64,000 bases of DNA from Kocuria subflava (GCF_012163155.1 NZ_JAAVUN010000001.1:248001-312000), one strand, 5' to 3'; positions 1 through 9,454 are shown, numbered from the stretch's first letter. The notes: generated from the sequence alone by a model not told the origin. Numbers and translations are program-made.

Positions 1-314
1 GCCGTGGGGCAGGGGCGGCCGGCCCGCCCCGGTGCGCGACGACGACGTGACCACCGGTAGCTTCCATGGATCACCCACCACAGGACCGCCGTGGCCCATG
101 CCGACACCATGGCCACCACCAACGGTGCGGAGAGGACCACGGCGATCTGCGCTTGGGAGACCGTGAGGAACAGCAGACAGGGGGAGGCCACCCAGAAGGC
201 GAACTGGCTCAAGGTGCGCTGCGCACCATCGCCCAGCACACCGCAGCGTCCCACCAGGACCCCCACCAGGATGATGGACCAGATGACCGCGAATCCGGCC
301 AGAACCCCTGCCAC
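1..314 (-). CDS. AEC-family (auxin efflux carrier-like) permease, N-terminal part, cut by window edge
   Basis: The minus-strand frame opens with GTG at 314, eight bases after the panD stop, and stays open to base 1. The protein starts VAGVLAGFAVIWSII and continues with hydrophobic segments broken by short polar turns; a GVLGDGAQRTLSQFAFWVASP stretch near residues 26-45 is typical of the N-terminus of AEC/malonate-type carriers, which export organic anions across the membrane. The position directly after panD and the same strand suggest cotranscription. There is no clear Shine-Dalgarno sequence, so the GTG is the most likely start rather than a certain one. The C-terminal part lies outside the window. 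The family call rests on about 100 residues only. Confidence 0.6.
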   Translation of the reverse strand, partial: MAGVLAGFAVIWSIILVGVLVGRCGVLGDGAQRTLSQFAFWVASPCLLFLTVSQAQIAVVLSAPLVVAMVSAWATAVLWWVIHGSYRWSRRRRAPGRAGRPCPT

Positions 315-319
315 CGGTG

Positions 320-739
320 TTAGCTGCCGGTGATGGCGCCGGCAGGTGTACGGACGTCGTCCAGAATCGCCTCTGCCGGGTCATCACCCAGGTGCACCGC
401 GCGGTTGTGCGAATCCACGTGCACCACGTGGGGAACGTGGGCGCGGGCTTCGGCATCGTCCATCTGGGCGTAGGCAATCAGGATCACGGTGTCACCGGGA
501 TGGACCAGATGTGCTGCGGCACCGTTGATGCCGATGACCCCTGAGCCGCGCACACCGGCAATGGTGTAGGTCTCCAGGCGTGCACCGTTGGTGACGTCCA
601 CGATTTGAACCTGCTGACCGGGCAGGATGTTGGCTGCATCCAGCAGATCCAGGTCAACGGTCACCGAACCCACGTAGTCCAGATCCGCGTGGGTCACGGT
701 GGCGCGGTGGATCTTGCCGGTGAACATGGTGCGCAGCAT
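320..739 (-). CDS. panD: Aspartate 1-decarboxylase proenzyme
   Basis: A 139-residue protein of the usual PanD length. It makes beta-alanine from L-aspartate for pantothenate and coenzyme A synthesis in the cytoplasm. The self-cleavage site Gly24-Ser25 is intact (YVGSVT); cleavage leaves the pyruvoyl cofactor on Ser25. Lys9, Arg54 and Tyr58, which bind substrate or take part in catalysis in the family, are all at the expected positions. The ATG at 739 has a GGAGG ribosome site just upstream. An AEC permease gene follows 8 nt downstream on the same strand; no panB or panC is visible in this window. Function is secure from family knowledge and intact catalytic residues. Confidence 0.97.
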   Translation of the reverse strand: MLRTMFTGKIHRATVTHADLDYVGSVTVDLDLLDAANILPGQQVQIVDVTNGARLETYTIAGVRGSGVIGINGAAAHLVHPGDTVILIAYAQMDDAEARAHVPHVVHVDSHNRAVHLGDDPAEAILDDVRTPAGAITGS

Positions 740-837
740 GGCGCCTCCGTAAAAGTGCTGTGGCCGCAGGGGCCAGATGAATATTGCCGCAGGGTCCAGA
801 AGAATGTTGACGGGAGTGGGTGGGGCGCAGGAGACGG

Positions 838-1527
838 TCAGAGGTTCAGCACTGCCACCAGGAAGTCGCTGTCCCGGCGGTAGGGGTGCATCTCCCAGGT
901 GGTAAACCGTTGAATGGTGGTGAATCCGGCCGATTCGGCGTCGTATAAGAACTGCTGAGGATCGTAGCCGCGGTTGGTGCCGAACCCCACCACGGCGCGG
1001 CCCTCCGGGGTGAGGTGGTCCCTGAAACCCTCCAGAACGGTGCGGTGGGTGCCTGCGGCCAGGAACGTCATGACGTTGCCGGCGCACACAATGGCATCGA
1101 ACCCGTGAACACCCTTGGCTTGCTCCAGCGGCTCCAGCAGGTTCAAGTGGGCAAGATCCCCGTGCAGCCACGTGCCATCCGGGTGGTCCTGCTCGGCGGC
1201 ACCGATCAGCACGGGATCAACGTCCACGCCAACCACCTGATGACCGCGGCGTATGAGCTCGCCGCCGATTCGGCCGGGGCCGCAGCCTGCATCCAGAATC
1301 TGGCTCCCACGGGGTGTCAGAGCATCGATGAACCGGGCTTCACCGTGAAGGTCGGTCCCGGCCTCACGCATCTTCTGGAAACGTTCGATGTAGCGCGTGG
1401 AATGCTCAGGGTCACGCTCCACCACGGACTCCCACAGGGTGATCAACCGGTCGGCCGGTGCACCCTTGGGTGACAAGGGGTGCGTTTGGGGGCCACCTAC
1501 TTCACTGTGCTGCACGCTGCTCTCCAT
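838..1527 (-). CDS. Class I SAM-dependent methyltransferase
   Basis: A 229-residue soluble protein. Motif I of Rossmann methyltransferases is clear ([13 protein letters not shown], about residues 75-87), followed by an acidic motif II (VVGVDVDP) and a motif-IV-like segment ([14 protein letters not shown]). The substrate cannot be told from sequence. The frame stays open upstream through a tRNA-Gly gene, which produces a false extension, so I placed the start at the first ATG after the tRNA terminator (1527). Its Shine-Dalgarno sequence is weak, and a start a few codons further in is possible. It lies about 100 bp upstream of panD on the same strand. Confidence 0.8.
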   Translation of the reverse strand: MESSVQHSEVGGPQTHPLSPKGAPADRLITLWESVVERDPEHSTRYIERFQKMREAGTDLHGEARFIDALTPRGSQILDAGCGPGRIGGELIRRGHQVVGVDVDPVLIGAAEQDHPDGTWLHGDLAHLNLLEPLEQAKGVHGFDAIVCAGNVMTFLAAGTHRTVLEGFRDHLTPEGRAVVGFGTNRGYDPQQFLYDAESAGFTTIQRFTTWEMHPYRRDSDFLVAVLNL

Positions 1528-1596
1528 TCCAGCTGCCGCGGGGCCGGCGACAGCTCTTGTGATGGCAGGCTGCGGTTGCGCAGTCCGCTCAGACGC

Positions 1597-1635
1597 AAAA
1601 TCGCCCGCAGGCGGATCAACGGCCACGGGCGATTT
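1597..1635 (-). terminator. Rho-independent terminator of tRNA-Gly
   Basis: On the minus strand AAATCGCCCG (1635-1626) pairs perfectly with CGGGCGATTT (1607-1598) across an 18-nt loop, and the 3' arm ends in a short T run. It sits 10 bp downstream of the tRNA gene. Confidence 0.75.
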
Positions 1636-1644
1636 CAGAAGTGG

Positions 1645-1715
1645 AGCGGCTGACGGGAATCGAACCCGCGTATCAGGCTTGGGAAGCGTGCGCTCTACCA
1701 TTGAGCTACAGCCGC
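1645..1715 (-). tRNA. tRNA-Gly (anticodon CCC)
   Basis: A 71-nt cloverleaf: acceptor GCGGCTG/CAGCCGC, D arm GCTC/GAGC, T arm GCGGG-TTCGATT-CCCGT and discriminator U; CCA is not encoded. The anticodon loop reads TTCCCAA, giving CCC after U33. The anticodon stem CACGC/GCCTG has a C-C mismatch in its middle pair (29-41), which is unusual. The gene lies between a methyltransferase gene and dcd. Confidence 0.93.
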
Positions 1716-1844
1716 AAGTTGTGTGTGGGAGCCTCAAATCTCCAACAGCGCACTGCCTGACTGTAGTGAGCTTGTCACAACGGCGTCAACTTGCGCAGGT
1801 ACCGGTCAGCCATGAGTCAACGGTGGTGCGCTAGCGTGGCCTAC

Positions 1845-2420
1845 GTGCTGCTCTCTGATAGTGCCATTCGCGCTGAACTGGAGGCCGGGCGGGTTGAACT
1901 GGACCCGTATCTGCCGGAGATGATTCAGCCGTCCAGTATTGACGTGCGCCTGGACCGGTTCTTCCGGTTGTTCGACAACCACAAGTACGCCGTGATCGAC
2001 CCTGCCGAGGACCAGCCGGATCTCACGCGCCTGGTGGAGGTGGACCCCCATGAACCATTTGTTCTGCACCCGGGGGAGTTCGTGCTGGGAGCCACGTATG
2101 AGAAGGTCACGCTTCCCGACGACGTCGCCGCCCGACTGGAGGGCAAGTCATCCCTGGGGCGGTTGGGATTGTTGACCCATTCAACGGCCGGGTTCATCGA
2201 CCCCGGGTTCTCCGGGCACGTCACGTTGGAGCTGTCCAACATGGCCACGCTGCCCATCAAGTTGTGGCCCGGGTCCAAGGTGGGGCAGCTGTGCTTTTTC
2301 CGATTGTCCTCACCTGCTGAATACCCGTACGGAACCGGCGATCACAAGAACCGATACCAGGGCCAGCGTGGCCCCACGGCCTCACGCTCCCACTTGAACT
2401 TCCACCGCACGCAGATCTGA
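1845..2420 (+). CDS. dcd: dCTP deaminase, probably bifunctional (dUMP-forming)
   Basis: A 191-residue protein, the length of mycobacterial Dcd. It converts dCTP towards dUMP and supplies the thymidylate precursor in the cytoplasm. Visible family features are the QPSSIDVRL segment (28-36), the [10 protein letters not shown] nucleotide loop (100-109), the [11 protein letters not shown] segment (112-122) and catalytic Glu129 in LELSN. Residues at positions 115 (Ala) and 129 (Glu) and the C-terminal QRGPTASR tail match the bifunctional deaminase/dUTPase of Mycobacterium tuberculosis, so a dUMP-forming enzyme is the better guess. The start is GTG at 1845: it has no Shine-Dalgarno sequence but follows TAGCGT by 7 nt, indicating leaderless translation. 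Confidence 0.95.
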   Translation: MLLSDSAIRAELEAGRVELDPYLPEMIQPSSIDVRLDRFFRLFDNHKYAVIDPAEDQPDLTRLVEVDPHEPFVLHPGEFVLGATYEKVTLPDDVAARLEGKSSLGRLGLLTHSTAGFIDPGFSGHVTLELSNMATLPIKLWPGSKVGQLCFFRLSSPAEYPYGTGDHKNRYQGQRGPTASRSHLNFHRTQI

Positions 2421-2436
2421 TCCCCCTTACACGCCG

Positions 2437-2476
2437 AGACCTCCGAGAAGCCCTTTTTCGGCTCTTGGGAGGGTCT
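2437..2476. terminator. Bidirectional terminator between dcd and the MFS gene
   Basis: Imperfect hairpin AGACCTCCGAGAAGCC / GGCTCTTGGGAGGGTCT around a T-rich loop, between two convergent genes. Confidence 0.6.
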
Positions 2477-2501
2477 TTACGGAGATCTCGACGGTGGTGA
2501 C

Positions 2502-3851
2502 TCAGGGGAGGGTGGGGTCGGGCGCCGGTTTCACGTCACGACGACGCGGGTCCGGCAGTGGCAACAGCATGAACAGGCCCAACACCACCACGGTGAGGAT
2601 CCCCAGGATTCCCCACCGTTGCTCCCCGGAGATGTAGATGGCCACGGTGAACAAGGCCGGGGCCAAGAAGCTGACCGCCCGGCCTGTGGTGGCGTAGAGG
2701 CCGTACAGAGAACCCTCCGTTCCGGCAGTGGTCAGACGCGCCAGATAGGCCCGGGAAGAAGCCTGCGCCGGGCCCACGGCAAGGCACAGTGCCAGCCCAC
2801 AGACCCAGAACACGGTGTGCCCGTCCAGGAACAACAGCGGCAGGGCAAAGGCGATCACCAGGATCAGGGCTCCCACGATCACGGCTTTGGGCCCAACCCG
2901 GTCATCCAACTGGCCACCCAGGAGTGCCCCCAGGCCGGCGGCCAGATTCCCCGCGATGGCAAAGGTCATCACCTCTGCCAGCGTGAAACCAAAAGTGCCT
3001 GCAGCAATCACACCCCCAAAGGTGAAGATCCCGGACAGGCCGTCCCGGAACACGGCCGAGGCCATTAGGAAGAACAGGGCGGTGCGGTCCGTGTGCCACA
3101 GATCCTTCACCATGGCCCAGATCTCCCGGTACGGGCCCAAGGGTCCCGCAGCATTGGAAGTCTCGGTGACCCGTGGTGCCAGCATGCGCTCGCGGCGGTG
3201 CAGGGAGAGCACCAGCGGTACGGCGAACACTGCACACCAGGCGGCGCAAAACAGGGCGACGGCACGCACGTTGACGGCGTCGTCCGTGGGAAGGCCCACG
3301 AATCCGGGGGAGACAAAGCCGAACAGGACAAAGGTTGTGGCCAGGATCGAGCCGATGTAACCAGCGGCCCAGCCGCGGCCACTGATCCGGCCCACGCGCT
3401 CGGCTGAAGCCAAGCCAGGGAGGACCGCGTAGTAGTCCACGGCAGCCAGCTCCTTGGCAGCGTTGGCTGCCGAGAGAAGAATCACGCCCAACAGCAAGAA
3501 CTGTTCGGCCGGGGCAACGAAAAAGCAGGCCGCCGTGGCCAGCACGCAGACCCCGGTGAGGGCTGCAATGGTGGGGGCGCGGCGCCCGCTGCGGTCCGAA
3601 AGTCGCCCGATCAGCGGGGCAAACAGGGCGATGGAGACAGCCGCGGTGGCCGTGCCGATGGACAGCACCTGGGAGGTGTGCTCGGTGGTGCCGAAAGCTG
3701 AACTGGTCAGATACGTGGTGAACACGAACGTGATCATGAGGGCGTCGATCACGGAGATCGCGACATCGTAGAAATACCAGGCCACAAGGGTCCTGCGCGG
3801 CGCTGTGGTGCCCGGTGTGTGGGAGGCCGGAGGGGCGGCCGTGGTGCTCAT
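2502..3851 (-). CDS. MFS transporter, UMF1/Atg22-like
   Basis: A 449-residue integral membrane protein with about 12 hydrophobic segments. Near the N-terminus it has VAWYFYDVAISVIDAL, which resembles the AWALYDWGNSAF signature of the UMF1 family, and a GRLSDRSGRRAP loop typical of MFS between helices 2 and 3. Substrate is unknown. A TAATCT -10 element ends 6 nt before the ATG at 3851, so the mRNA probably starts at that codon; the ATG two codons upstream (3857) would lie inside the promoter spacer. The gene is convergent with dcd and divergent from the mrp operon. Confidence 0.75.
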   Translation of the reverse strand: MSTTAAPPASHTPGTTAPRRTLVAWYFYDVAISVIDALMITFVFTTYLTSSAFGTTEHTSQVLSIGTATAAVSIALFAPLIGRLSDRSGRRAPTIAALTGVCVLATAACFFVAPAEQFLLLGVILLSAANAAKELAAVDYYAVLPGLASAERVGRISGRGWAAGYIGSILATTFVLFGFVSPGFVGLPTDDAVNVRAVALFCAAWCAVFAVPLVLSLHRRERMLAPRVTETSNAAGPLGPYREIWAMVKDLWHTDRTALFFLMASAVFRDGLSGIFTFGGVIAAGTFGFTLAEVMTFAIAGNLAAGLGALLGGQLDDRVGPKAVIVGALILVIAFALPLLFLDGHTVFWVCGLALCLAVGPAQASSRAYLARLTTAGTEGSLYGLYATTGRAVSFLAPALFTVAIYISGEQRWGILGILTVVVLGLFMLLPLPDPRRRDVKPAPDPTLP

Positions 3852-3857
3852 ACCCAT

Positions 3858-3863
3858 AGATTA
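3858..3863 (-). promoter_or_regulatory. -10 element of the MFS gene (leaderless)
   Basis: TAATCT on the minus strand occupies -12 to -7 relative to the A of the ATG at 3851. It decides the start choice for that gene. Confidence 0.5.
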
Positions 3864-3868
3864 AGGTG

Positions 3869-3881
3869 CTGTGCATCACAG
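3869..3881. promoter_or_regulatory. Small palindrome in the MFS-mrp divergent region
   Basis: CTGTG-CAT-CACAG, a perfect 5-bp inverted repeat just upstream of the MFS promoter and about 180 bp before mrpA. A possible operator; no regulator can be named. A TAGGAT at 3923-3928 could be the mrp -10 box. Confidence 0.25.
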
Positions 3882-4059
3882 TTGGACAGCACCCGGCCCG
3901 AATGGCCTGTCATAAGCCTTGATAGGATCGTCCCCGGCCCGATCGCGCCCGAACATTCCCCCACGTCGCCAGCGGGTGGGCATCTTCTCATTCTTGGCGC
4001 GGCAGGGCTGACACCCTTGAAGACCAATCTCCCGCGTACGTGTCGGCTTCGGAGGTCCC

Positions 4060-7000
4060 ATGCTCGCAGTGCTAATCGCCCATGCTCTGGCGGCGCTGCT
4101 GGCACCCCTGATTTTCCAGCGCATCGGCCGTAACGCGTTTTACCTGTTGGCAGCCGTCCCCGGGGTCTCCTTCATCTGGCTGCTCCTGCAATGGCCTGCC
4201 GTCCGCGACGGTCAGGACCCCACGCAGCTGGTCAACTGGGTGCCTGCACTGGAGCTTGAACTCGCCTTCCGCATGGACGCGCTGGCCTGGGCCACCTCCC
4301 TGCTGGTGTTGGGTGTGGGCAGCCTGGTGCTGGCCTACTGCGCCCGCTACTTCTCCCCGGACTCCCCGGACACCGGAGGTTTTGGTGCCCAGCTGGTGGC
4401 TTTTGCCGGTGTGATGTTCGGCCTGGTCACCTCAGATGACCTGATGCTGATGTTCATCTTCTGGGAGATCACCTCCGTGCTCTCCTTCCTGCTCATCAGC
4501 TACGCACGCACCCGTATGTCTGCCCGCCGTGCCGCCATACAGGCCTTGGTGATCACCACTGCCGGTGGCTTGACCATGCTGGTGGGCGTGGTCATGTTGG
4601 GGCAGCTGGGCGGGACGTACCGAATCTCCGAGCTGCTGGCCAATGCACCGCAGATCATCGCCGAACACGAGGCCATGATCTCCGTGGCCATGGCGCTGAT
4701 TCTGGTGGGCGCTGTCACCAAATCTGCCCTGATCCCGTTCCACTTCTGGCTGCCGGCCGCCATGGCAGCCCCCACCCCGGTCTCCGCCTATCTGCACGCC
4801 GCCGCCATGGTCAAGGCGGGTGTGTTCATCGTGGCGCGCTTTGCCCCCGAGTACGCGCAGACCGACGCCTGGCAGCCCATGATCATCATCTTGGGCCTGG
4901 GCACCATGCTCTTTGGCGGCTGGGTGGCACTGCGTCAGTACGACCTCAAGCTCATTCTGGCCTACGGCACCGTCAGCCAGTTGGGCTTCCTGATCCTGAT
5001 CCTGGGGCAAGGAACTGCCGACGCCGCTCTGGCGGGTCTGGCCCTCATGCTGGCCCACGGTTGCTTCAAGGCCACCCTGTTCCTGGTGGTCGGCATCATT
5101 GACCACGAGACCGGTAGCCGTGACGTCCGCAAGCTTTCCGGGCTGTACCGGCCCATGAAGGGCTTGTTCGTGATCGCCCTGATCGGTGCCGCCTCCATGG
5201 CCGGGTTCCCGCTGCTGGGCGGATTCGTGGCCAAGGAATCCGTGCTGGAGGGGCTGCTGCACTCCGTGGAGGTCAACGGGGACCCCGCATCCTGGATCCG
5301 CCTGGTGGGTGTGCTGCTGGGATCGATCCTCACCGTGGCCTACAGCTCCCGATTCGTCTGGGGCGCCTTCGCCACCAAGCGAAGCGAATTCGCTGACCTT
5401 CCCGTGGGTGCCGACGGCCGTCCGGTGCGCACCCCCACCCACAGCGTCTCCTGGGCCTTCCAGGCTCCGGCAGCCGTATTGACCGTGGTCACCATTGCTT
5501 ACGGCCTGTACCCCGGACCGGTGGAGACCTTTCTGACGCCCTGGGTCAACACCTTCGACGGCGAAACCACCACCTACCTGGCGTGGTGGCACGGTCTCAC
5601 CCCGGCGCTGGGTCTCTCCGCCGGCGTCCTGGTGATCGGTCTGGTGCTGTTCTGGTTGCGGATCCCCGTGGCCAAGTTCCAGAATGCGTTGCCGCACCTG
5701 CCTGCCGGTGAGCGGGTCTACCGCGGTGTGATCGACGGATTGGACCGATTGGCCGTCAAGGTCACGGGCAGCACCCAGCGTGGTTCGCTGAGCTTCTACC
5801 TCTCCGTGATCCTGGTGACCGCAATCGTGGTGCCGGTGGTGGCACTGTTCCTGGAGGAGACCCCACCGCTGGGTGCCATGCGAGTGGCCGACTCCTGGGG
5901 CCAGGTGATTGCCGGAGCCATCATGGTGGTGGCAGCACTGGCTGTGATCAAGGTGCAGAAGCGCTTCCTGGCCGTGCTGCTGGTCTCCGTGACCGGCTTT
6001 GGCATGGTGCTGATCTTTGCCCTGCAGGGCGCCCCGGACCTGGCGCTGACTCAGATGCTGGTGGAGACCATCGCGCTGGTGGCCATCGTGTTGGCACTGC
6101 GTTCCCTGCCGGCACCTGTGTGGCACGGCAACAAGGACCGTTCGCGGGTGCCGCGGGCCATTGTGGCCGTGACCTTTGGCGTGTTCATGATGCTGCTGGC
6201 AGCCTTCTCCATGGCCTCCCGGACCGCGTCCCCGATCTCCCTGAACATGCCGAAAATGGCATATGAGCTGGGCAACGGCGCCAACGTGGTCAACGTGATC
6301 CTGGTGGACATCCGAGCCTGGGACACCTTCGGTGAGCTCACCGTGGTGGTGGTGGCCGCCACCGGCGTTGCCTCCCTGCTGTTCGTCCAGGGCCGTGGTG
6401 ACCGTCTGGTGCGCCGTGCCGTTGCCCCTGACACCGCGCAGTTGGAGAAGATTCAGAATCGTGCCACCCAGGCGCTGGGCCCTGACGGGTACCGCTCCGC
6501 GCGCAACTTCAGCGTGGAGCCCTCCAGCCCCTACATTCTGGCAGGCAAGACCGTTGCCCCGGAGATCCGTTCGATCGTCCTGGAAGTCATCACCCGACTG
6601 CTCTTCCACACGATCATGCTGGTCTCCCTGTACCTGCTGATTGCAGGCCACAACCTCCCCGGTGGTGGCTTTGCCGCAGGGCTCACGGCCGGTCTGGCAC
6701 TGACCCTGCGTTACCTGGCCGGTGGACGCTACGAACTGGAACGTGCCACCCCCATCAACGCCGGCACCATGCTGGGCCTGGGCCTGGCCATCTGCTGCCT
6801 CTACGCCGTGGTGCCCGTGTTCTTCGGCGGATCGATCATGCAGAGCTACACCCTGGCCGCAGATCTGCCGCTGTACGGCCACACCTACGTGGTGACCTCC
6901 GTGATCTTTGACATCGGGGTGTACCTGATCGTGATCGGCCTGGTCCTGGACATTCTGCGGTCGCTGGGCGGTCATGTGGATGAGCAGCATGAGGACGAAA

Positions 7001-7146
7001 TCATGCGGCGTCGTCGTCGTGCCCAAGGAAAGGGTGCGCGGATTCGTGTGACCCGCGGCCCGGCTTCGGATGCCGGTGCCACCGGGACGGTGACCGTGAC
7101 CCGGGAAGAACCGGTTGAACTGGCAGAGGAGGACTCCGCACGATGA
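4060..7146 (+). CDS. mrpA: Mrp Na+/H+ antiporter subunit A with fused B-type domain
   Basis: A 1028-residue membrane protein and the first gene of a six-gene operon for a heteromeric cation/proton antiporter. The N-terminal two thirds is the NuoL-like proton-antiporter domain; the conserved FHFWLPAAMAAPTPVSAYLH stretch is at about 226-245 and the KSALIP helix just before it. A DUF4040-like region follows at about 600-700, and from about residue 830 there is an MrpB-like domain (HTIMLVSLYLLIAGHNLPGG), so no separate mrpB is needed. The C-terminal tail is basic then acidic. The start ATG follows a CGGAGG ribosome site. The stop overlaps the mrpC start as ATGA. Expected role: Na+ extrusion and pH homeostasis. 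Confidence 0.95.
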   Translation: MLAVLIAHALAALLAPLIFQRIGRNAFYLLAAVPGVSFIWLLLQWPAVRDGQDPTQLVNWVPALELELAFRMDALAWATSLLVLGVGSLVLAYCARYFSPDSPDTGGFGAQLVAFAGVMFGLVTSDDLMLMFIFWEITSVLSFLLISYARTRMSARRAAIQALVITTAGGLTMLVGVVMLGQLGGTYRISELLANAPQIIAEHEAMISVAMALILVGAVTKSALIPFHFWLPAAMAAPTPVSAYLHAAAMVKAGVFIVARFAPEYAQTDAWQPMIIILGLGTMLFGGWVALRQYDLKLILAYGTVSQLGFLILILGQGTADAALAGLALMLAHGCFKATLFLVVGIIDHETGSRDVRKLSGLYRPMKGLFVIALIGAASMAGFPLLGGFVAKESVLEGLLHSVEVNGDPASWIRLVGVLLGSILTVAYSSRFVWGAFATKRSEFADLPVGADGRPVRTPTHSVSWAFQAPAAVLTVVTIAYGLYPGPVETFLTPWVNTFDGETTTYLAWWHGLTPALGLSAGVLVIGLVLFWLRIPVAKFQNALPHLPAGERVYRGVIDGLDRLAVKVTGSTQRGSLSFYLSVILVTAIVVPVVALFLEETPPLGAMRVADSWGQVIAGAIMVVAALAVIKVQKRFLAVLLVSVTGFGMVLIFALQGAPDLALTQMLVETIALVAIVLALRSLPAPVWHGNKDRSRVPRAIVAVTFGVFMMLLAAFSMASRTASPISLNMPKMAYELGNGANVVNVILVDIRAWDTFGELTVVVVAATGVASLLFVQGRGDRLVRRAVAPDTAQLEKIQNRATQALGPDGYRSARNFSVEPSSPYILAGKTVAPEIRSIVLEVITRLLFHTIMLVSLYLLIAGHNLPGGGFAAGLTAGLALTLRYLAGGRYELERATPINAGTMLGLGLAICCLYAVVPVFFGGSIMQSYTLAADLPLYGHTYVVTSVIFDIGVYLIVIGLVLDILRSLGGHVDEQHEDEIMRRRRRAQGKGARIRVTRGPASDAGATGTVTVTREEPVELAEEDSAR

Positions 7147-7673
7147 GCGTCAATCTGACTCTGCTGGTGGTCATGGGTGTGCTGTACACCGTGGGCGTGT
7201 ACCTGGTGCTGGAACGCTCCCTGACCCGGGTGCTGTTGGGCGTCATGTTGCTGACCAACGCCACCAACCTGCTGATCGTCCACGCTGCCGGAATGCCCGG
7301 GTTGGCGCCGCTGTATTCATCGGATGTGGACCCCCAGGACTACACGGACCCGTTGCCACAGGCGTTGGTGCTCACGGCCATTGTGATCGGCCTGGCCGTC
7401 ACGGCCTTCCTGCTGGGTCTGATCTACCGCTCCTGGGTGCTCTCCCGCCGTGACGTGATCGCTGACGACGACGAAGACCGCCGCGTGGCCACGCAGTCCT
7501 CCTTCATCGACGAGGAAGACGCCGAACTGCCGGAGGACACCTCCGAGTTCGACGACGAACAACTCGAGGCCAACGAACGTGAAAGTGAGTTGCGCCACCA
7601 GCGTGAGGTGGAGTGGGCGCAATCGCAGAAGCATGACCGTGAGAACAACGACCGGGACGGAGGACAGCGATGA
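7143..7673 (+). CDS. mrpC: Mrp antiporter subunit C
   Basis: A 176-residue NuoK-like protein with three predicted membrane helices in the first 105 residues (LLGVMLLTNATNLLIVHAAG is the conserved helix 2). Subunit C of Mrp complexes is usually about 110-115 residues; here a hydrophilic tail of about 65 residues, very rich in Asp and Glu and predicted to face the cytoplasm, follows. Starts and stops overlap those of mrpA and mrpD by 4 bp, so translation is probably coupled. Confidence 0.93.
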   Translation: MSVNLTLLVVMGVLYTVGVYLVLERSLTRVLLGVMLLTNATNLLIVHAAGMPGLAPLYSSDVDPQDYTDPLPQALVLTAIVIGLAVTAFLLGLIYRSWVLSRRDVIADDDEDRRVATQSSFIDEEDAELPEDTSEFDDEQLEANERESELRHQREVEWAQSQKHDRENNDRDGGQR

Positions 7674-9454
7674 CGATCGACATTGCTCAGCTGGCCCCGT
7701 TGGCCATCATCGTCCCGTTCGTGGGCGCGGCCCTGTCCTTGGTGCTTTTCCACCGCAACCGGATGCAGCGCGTGGTGGCCATCGGCGCGTTGGCGTTGTC
7801 CTTGGTGGTGGAGGTCCTGGTCCTGGCCAAGACCTGGGACGCCCCACCCACCTCGGTGAACCTGGGCGGATGGGAGGCGCCGTTCGGGATCGTGCTGATG
7901 GTGGATCAGCTTTCTGCCGTGATGCTGGTGGTTTCCACCATCGTGTCCCTGGCGGTGCTGATCTACGCCACGGGTCAGGGTGTGGCCGATGGTGATGCCG
8001 AAGGCCCCATTTCCATCTTCTACCCCACGTTCCTGATCCTGGTGGCAGGTGTTTCCAACGCCTTCCTGGCGGGGGACCTGTTCAACCTGTACGTGGGTTT
8101 TGAGATCTTCCTGGTGGCCTCTTACGTGCTGATGACCATGGGTGGCACCACACAGCGAATCCGTGCCGGTGTGACCTACGTGGTGGTCTCCATCATCTCC
8201 TCGGTGCTGTTCCTGATTGCCATCGGCATGATCTATGCCGCCACGGGCACCGTGAACATGGCTGATCTCTCCATCAAACTCGCGGAGCTTCCGGCCGGAA
8301 CCCAGATGCAGTTGCACCTGATGCTGCTGGTGGCCTTCGGCATCAAGGCCGCCGTGTTCCCGCTGTCCTTCTGGCTGCCGGACTCCTACCCCACGGCCTC
8401 GGCCCCCGTCACGGCAGTGTTCGCGGGTCTGCTGACCAAGGTGGGCGTGTACGCGATCATCCGTACGGAGACCTTGCTGTTCACGGCGGACCGGATCAAC
8501 ACGCTGCTGATGTGGGTCTCCCTGCTGACCATGGTGGTGGGCATCCTGGGTGCACTGGCCCAGATCGACATCAAACGTATGTTGTCCTTCACGTTGGTCA
8601 GTCACATCGGTTACATGATCTTTGGCATTGCCGTGGGCACCACCGCTGCCTATTCCGCCGTGGTGTACTACGTGGCTCACCACATCATCATCCAGACCAG
8701 CCTGTTCCTGGTGGCGGGATTGATCGAGCGCCGCGGCGGGTCCACCAACACGGATCGCCTGGGTGGCATGGCGCGCTTGGCTCCCGTGCTGGCCCTGCTC
8801 TACATGATCCCTGCCCTGAACCTGGGCGGCATCCCGCCGTTCTCCGGGTTCCTGGGCAAGATCGGGCTGTTCCAGGCCGGCGTTGACGTGGCCACCTGGC
8901 AGACCTACGTGGTGATCGCTGGTGCCGTGCTGGCCTCTCTGCTGACCTTGATCGCCATGATGCGTGTGTGGAACCGCGTGTTCCTGCGCACCCCGGATGA
9001 CGCCGATTTCCCCGACCCCGTCCTGCTGGCCACCACCCGTGAGGGCCACTGGGGAGCCGGCGCGCACCAGACCGTGACCAGCCGCAACGGGGATCCGGCG
9101 CAGAGTGTGAGCCTGCTGCCGCGTCTGATGGTGTGGCCCACCACCGGCCTGGTGGTGGTGGGTGTGGCCCTGACGGTGTTCGCTGGGCCGCTGTTTGCCG
9201 TGGCTGACAACGCCGCGGAGAACCTGACCAACCCGGAGGCCTACGTGCAAGCCGTGTTCGGCGCGGAGGGCCAGCCGGGCGGTGCTGTGGAGAACGGTGC
9301 AGATGACGGCGACGCCGGCTCAACCGGTGGCACCGGACTGCCCGGTGGTACGCAGTACGGCAATGGTGAGCAGGAAGGGTTGCAGGTGGACATCTACCCC
9401 GGGAACACCGCCAGCCCTGAACCGTCCGGAGCTGCAACGGAGGAGGCGCCATGA
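7670..9454 (+). CDS. mrpD: Mrp antiporter subunit D
   Basis: A 594-residue NuoM/N-like antiporter subunit with about 14 hydrophobic segments. The conserved KAAVFPLSFWLPDSYPTA region (about 226-243) contains the lysine helix and proline-rich turn typical of the proton-antiporter family, and GLLTKVGVYAIIR follows. The last 75 residues are a Gly/Glu-rich hydrophilic tail. It partners MrpA in cation/proton exchange. Both ends overlap neighbouring genes by 4 bp. Confidence 0.95.
   Translation: MTIDIAQLAPLAIIVPFVGAALSLVLFHRNRMQRVVAIGALALSLVVEVLVLAKTWDAPPTSVNLGGWEAPFGIVLMVDQLSAVMLVVSTIVSLAVLIYATGQGVADGDAEGPISIFYPTFLILVAGVSNAFLAGDLFNLYVGFEIFLVASYVLMTMGGTTQRIRAGVTYVVVSIISSVLFLIAIGMIYAATGTVNMADLSIKLAELPAGTQMQLHLMLLVAFGIKAAVFPLSFWLPDSYPTASAPVTAVFAGLLTKVGVYAIIRTETLLFTADRINTLLMWVSLLTMVVGILGALAQIDIKRMLSFTLVSHIGYMIFGIAVGTTAAYSAVVYYVAHHIIIQTSLFLVAGLIERRGGSTNTDRLGGMARLAPVLALLYMIPALNLGGIPPFSGFLGKIGLFQAGVDVATWQTYVVIAGAVLASLLTLIAMMRVWNRVFLRTPDDADFPDPVLLATTREGHWGAGAHQTVTSRNGDPAQSVSLLPRLMVWPTTGLVVVGVALTVFAGPLFAVADNAAENLTNPEAYVQAVFGAEGQPGGAVENGADDGDAGSTGGTGLPGGTQYGNGEQEGLQVDIYPGNTASPEPSGAATEEAP

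Noticed and set aside
1528-1737. In-frame extension of the methyltransferase through a 'CSSMVERTLPKPDTRVRFPSAAP' stretch
   Set aside because: This is the false translation of the tRNA-Gly gene, so the gene was started after it.
3882-3928. TTGGAC ... TAGGAT as a mrp promoter
   Set aside because: The spacing of 35 bp is too long for one promoter; only TAGGAT is kept as a possible -10.
4432-7026. 864-codon open frame on the minus strand opposite mrpA
   Set aside because: Shadow of the GC-rich codon pattern; the His/Gln/Gly-rich product has no domains, while mrpA on the plus strand is clearly real. The same applies to minus frames opposite mrpD (7424-9250), dnaK (17579-19045), agcS (28350-29768) and clpB (40905-43277).
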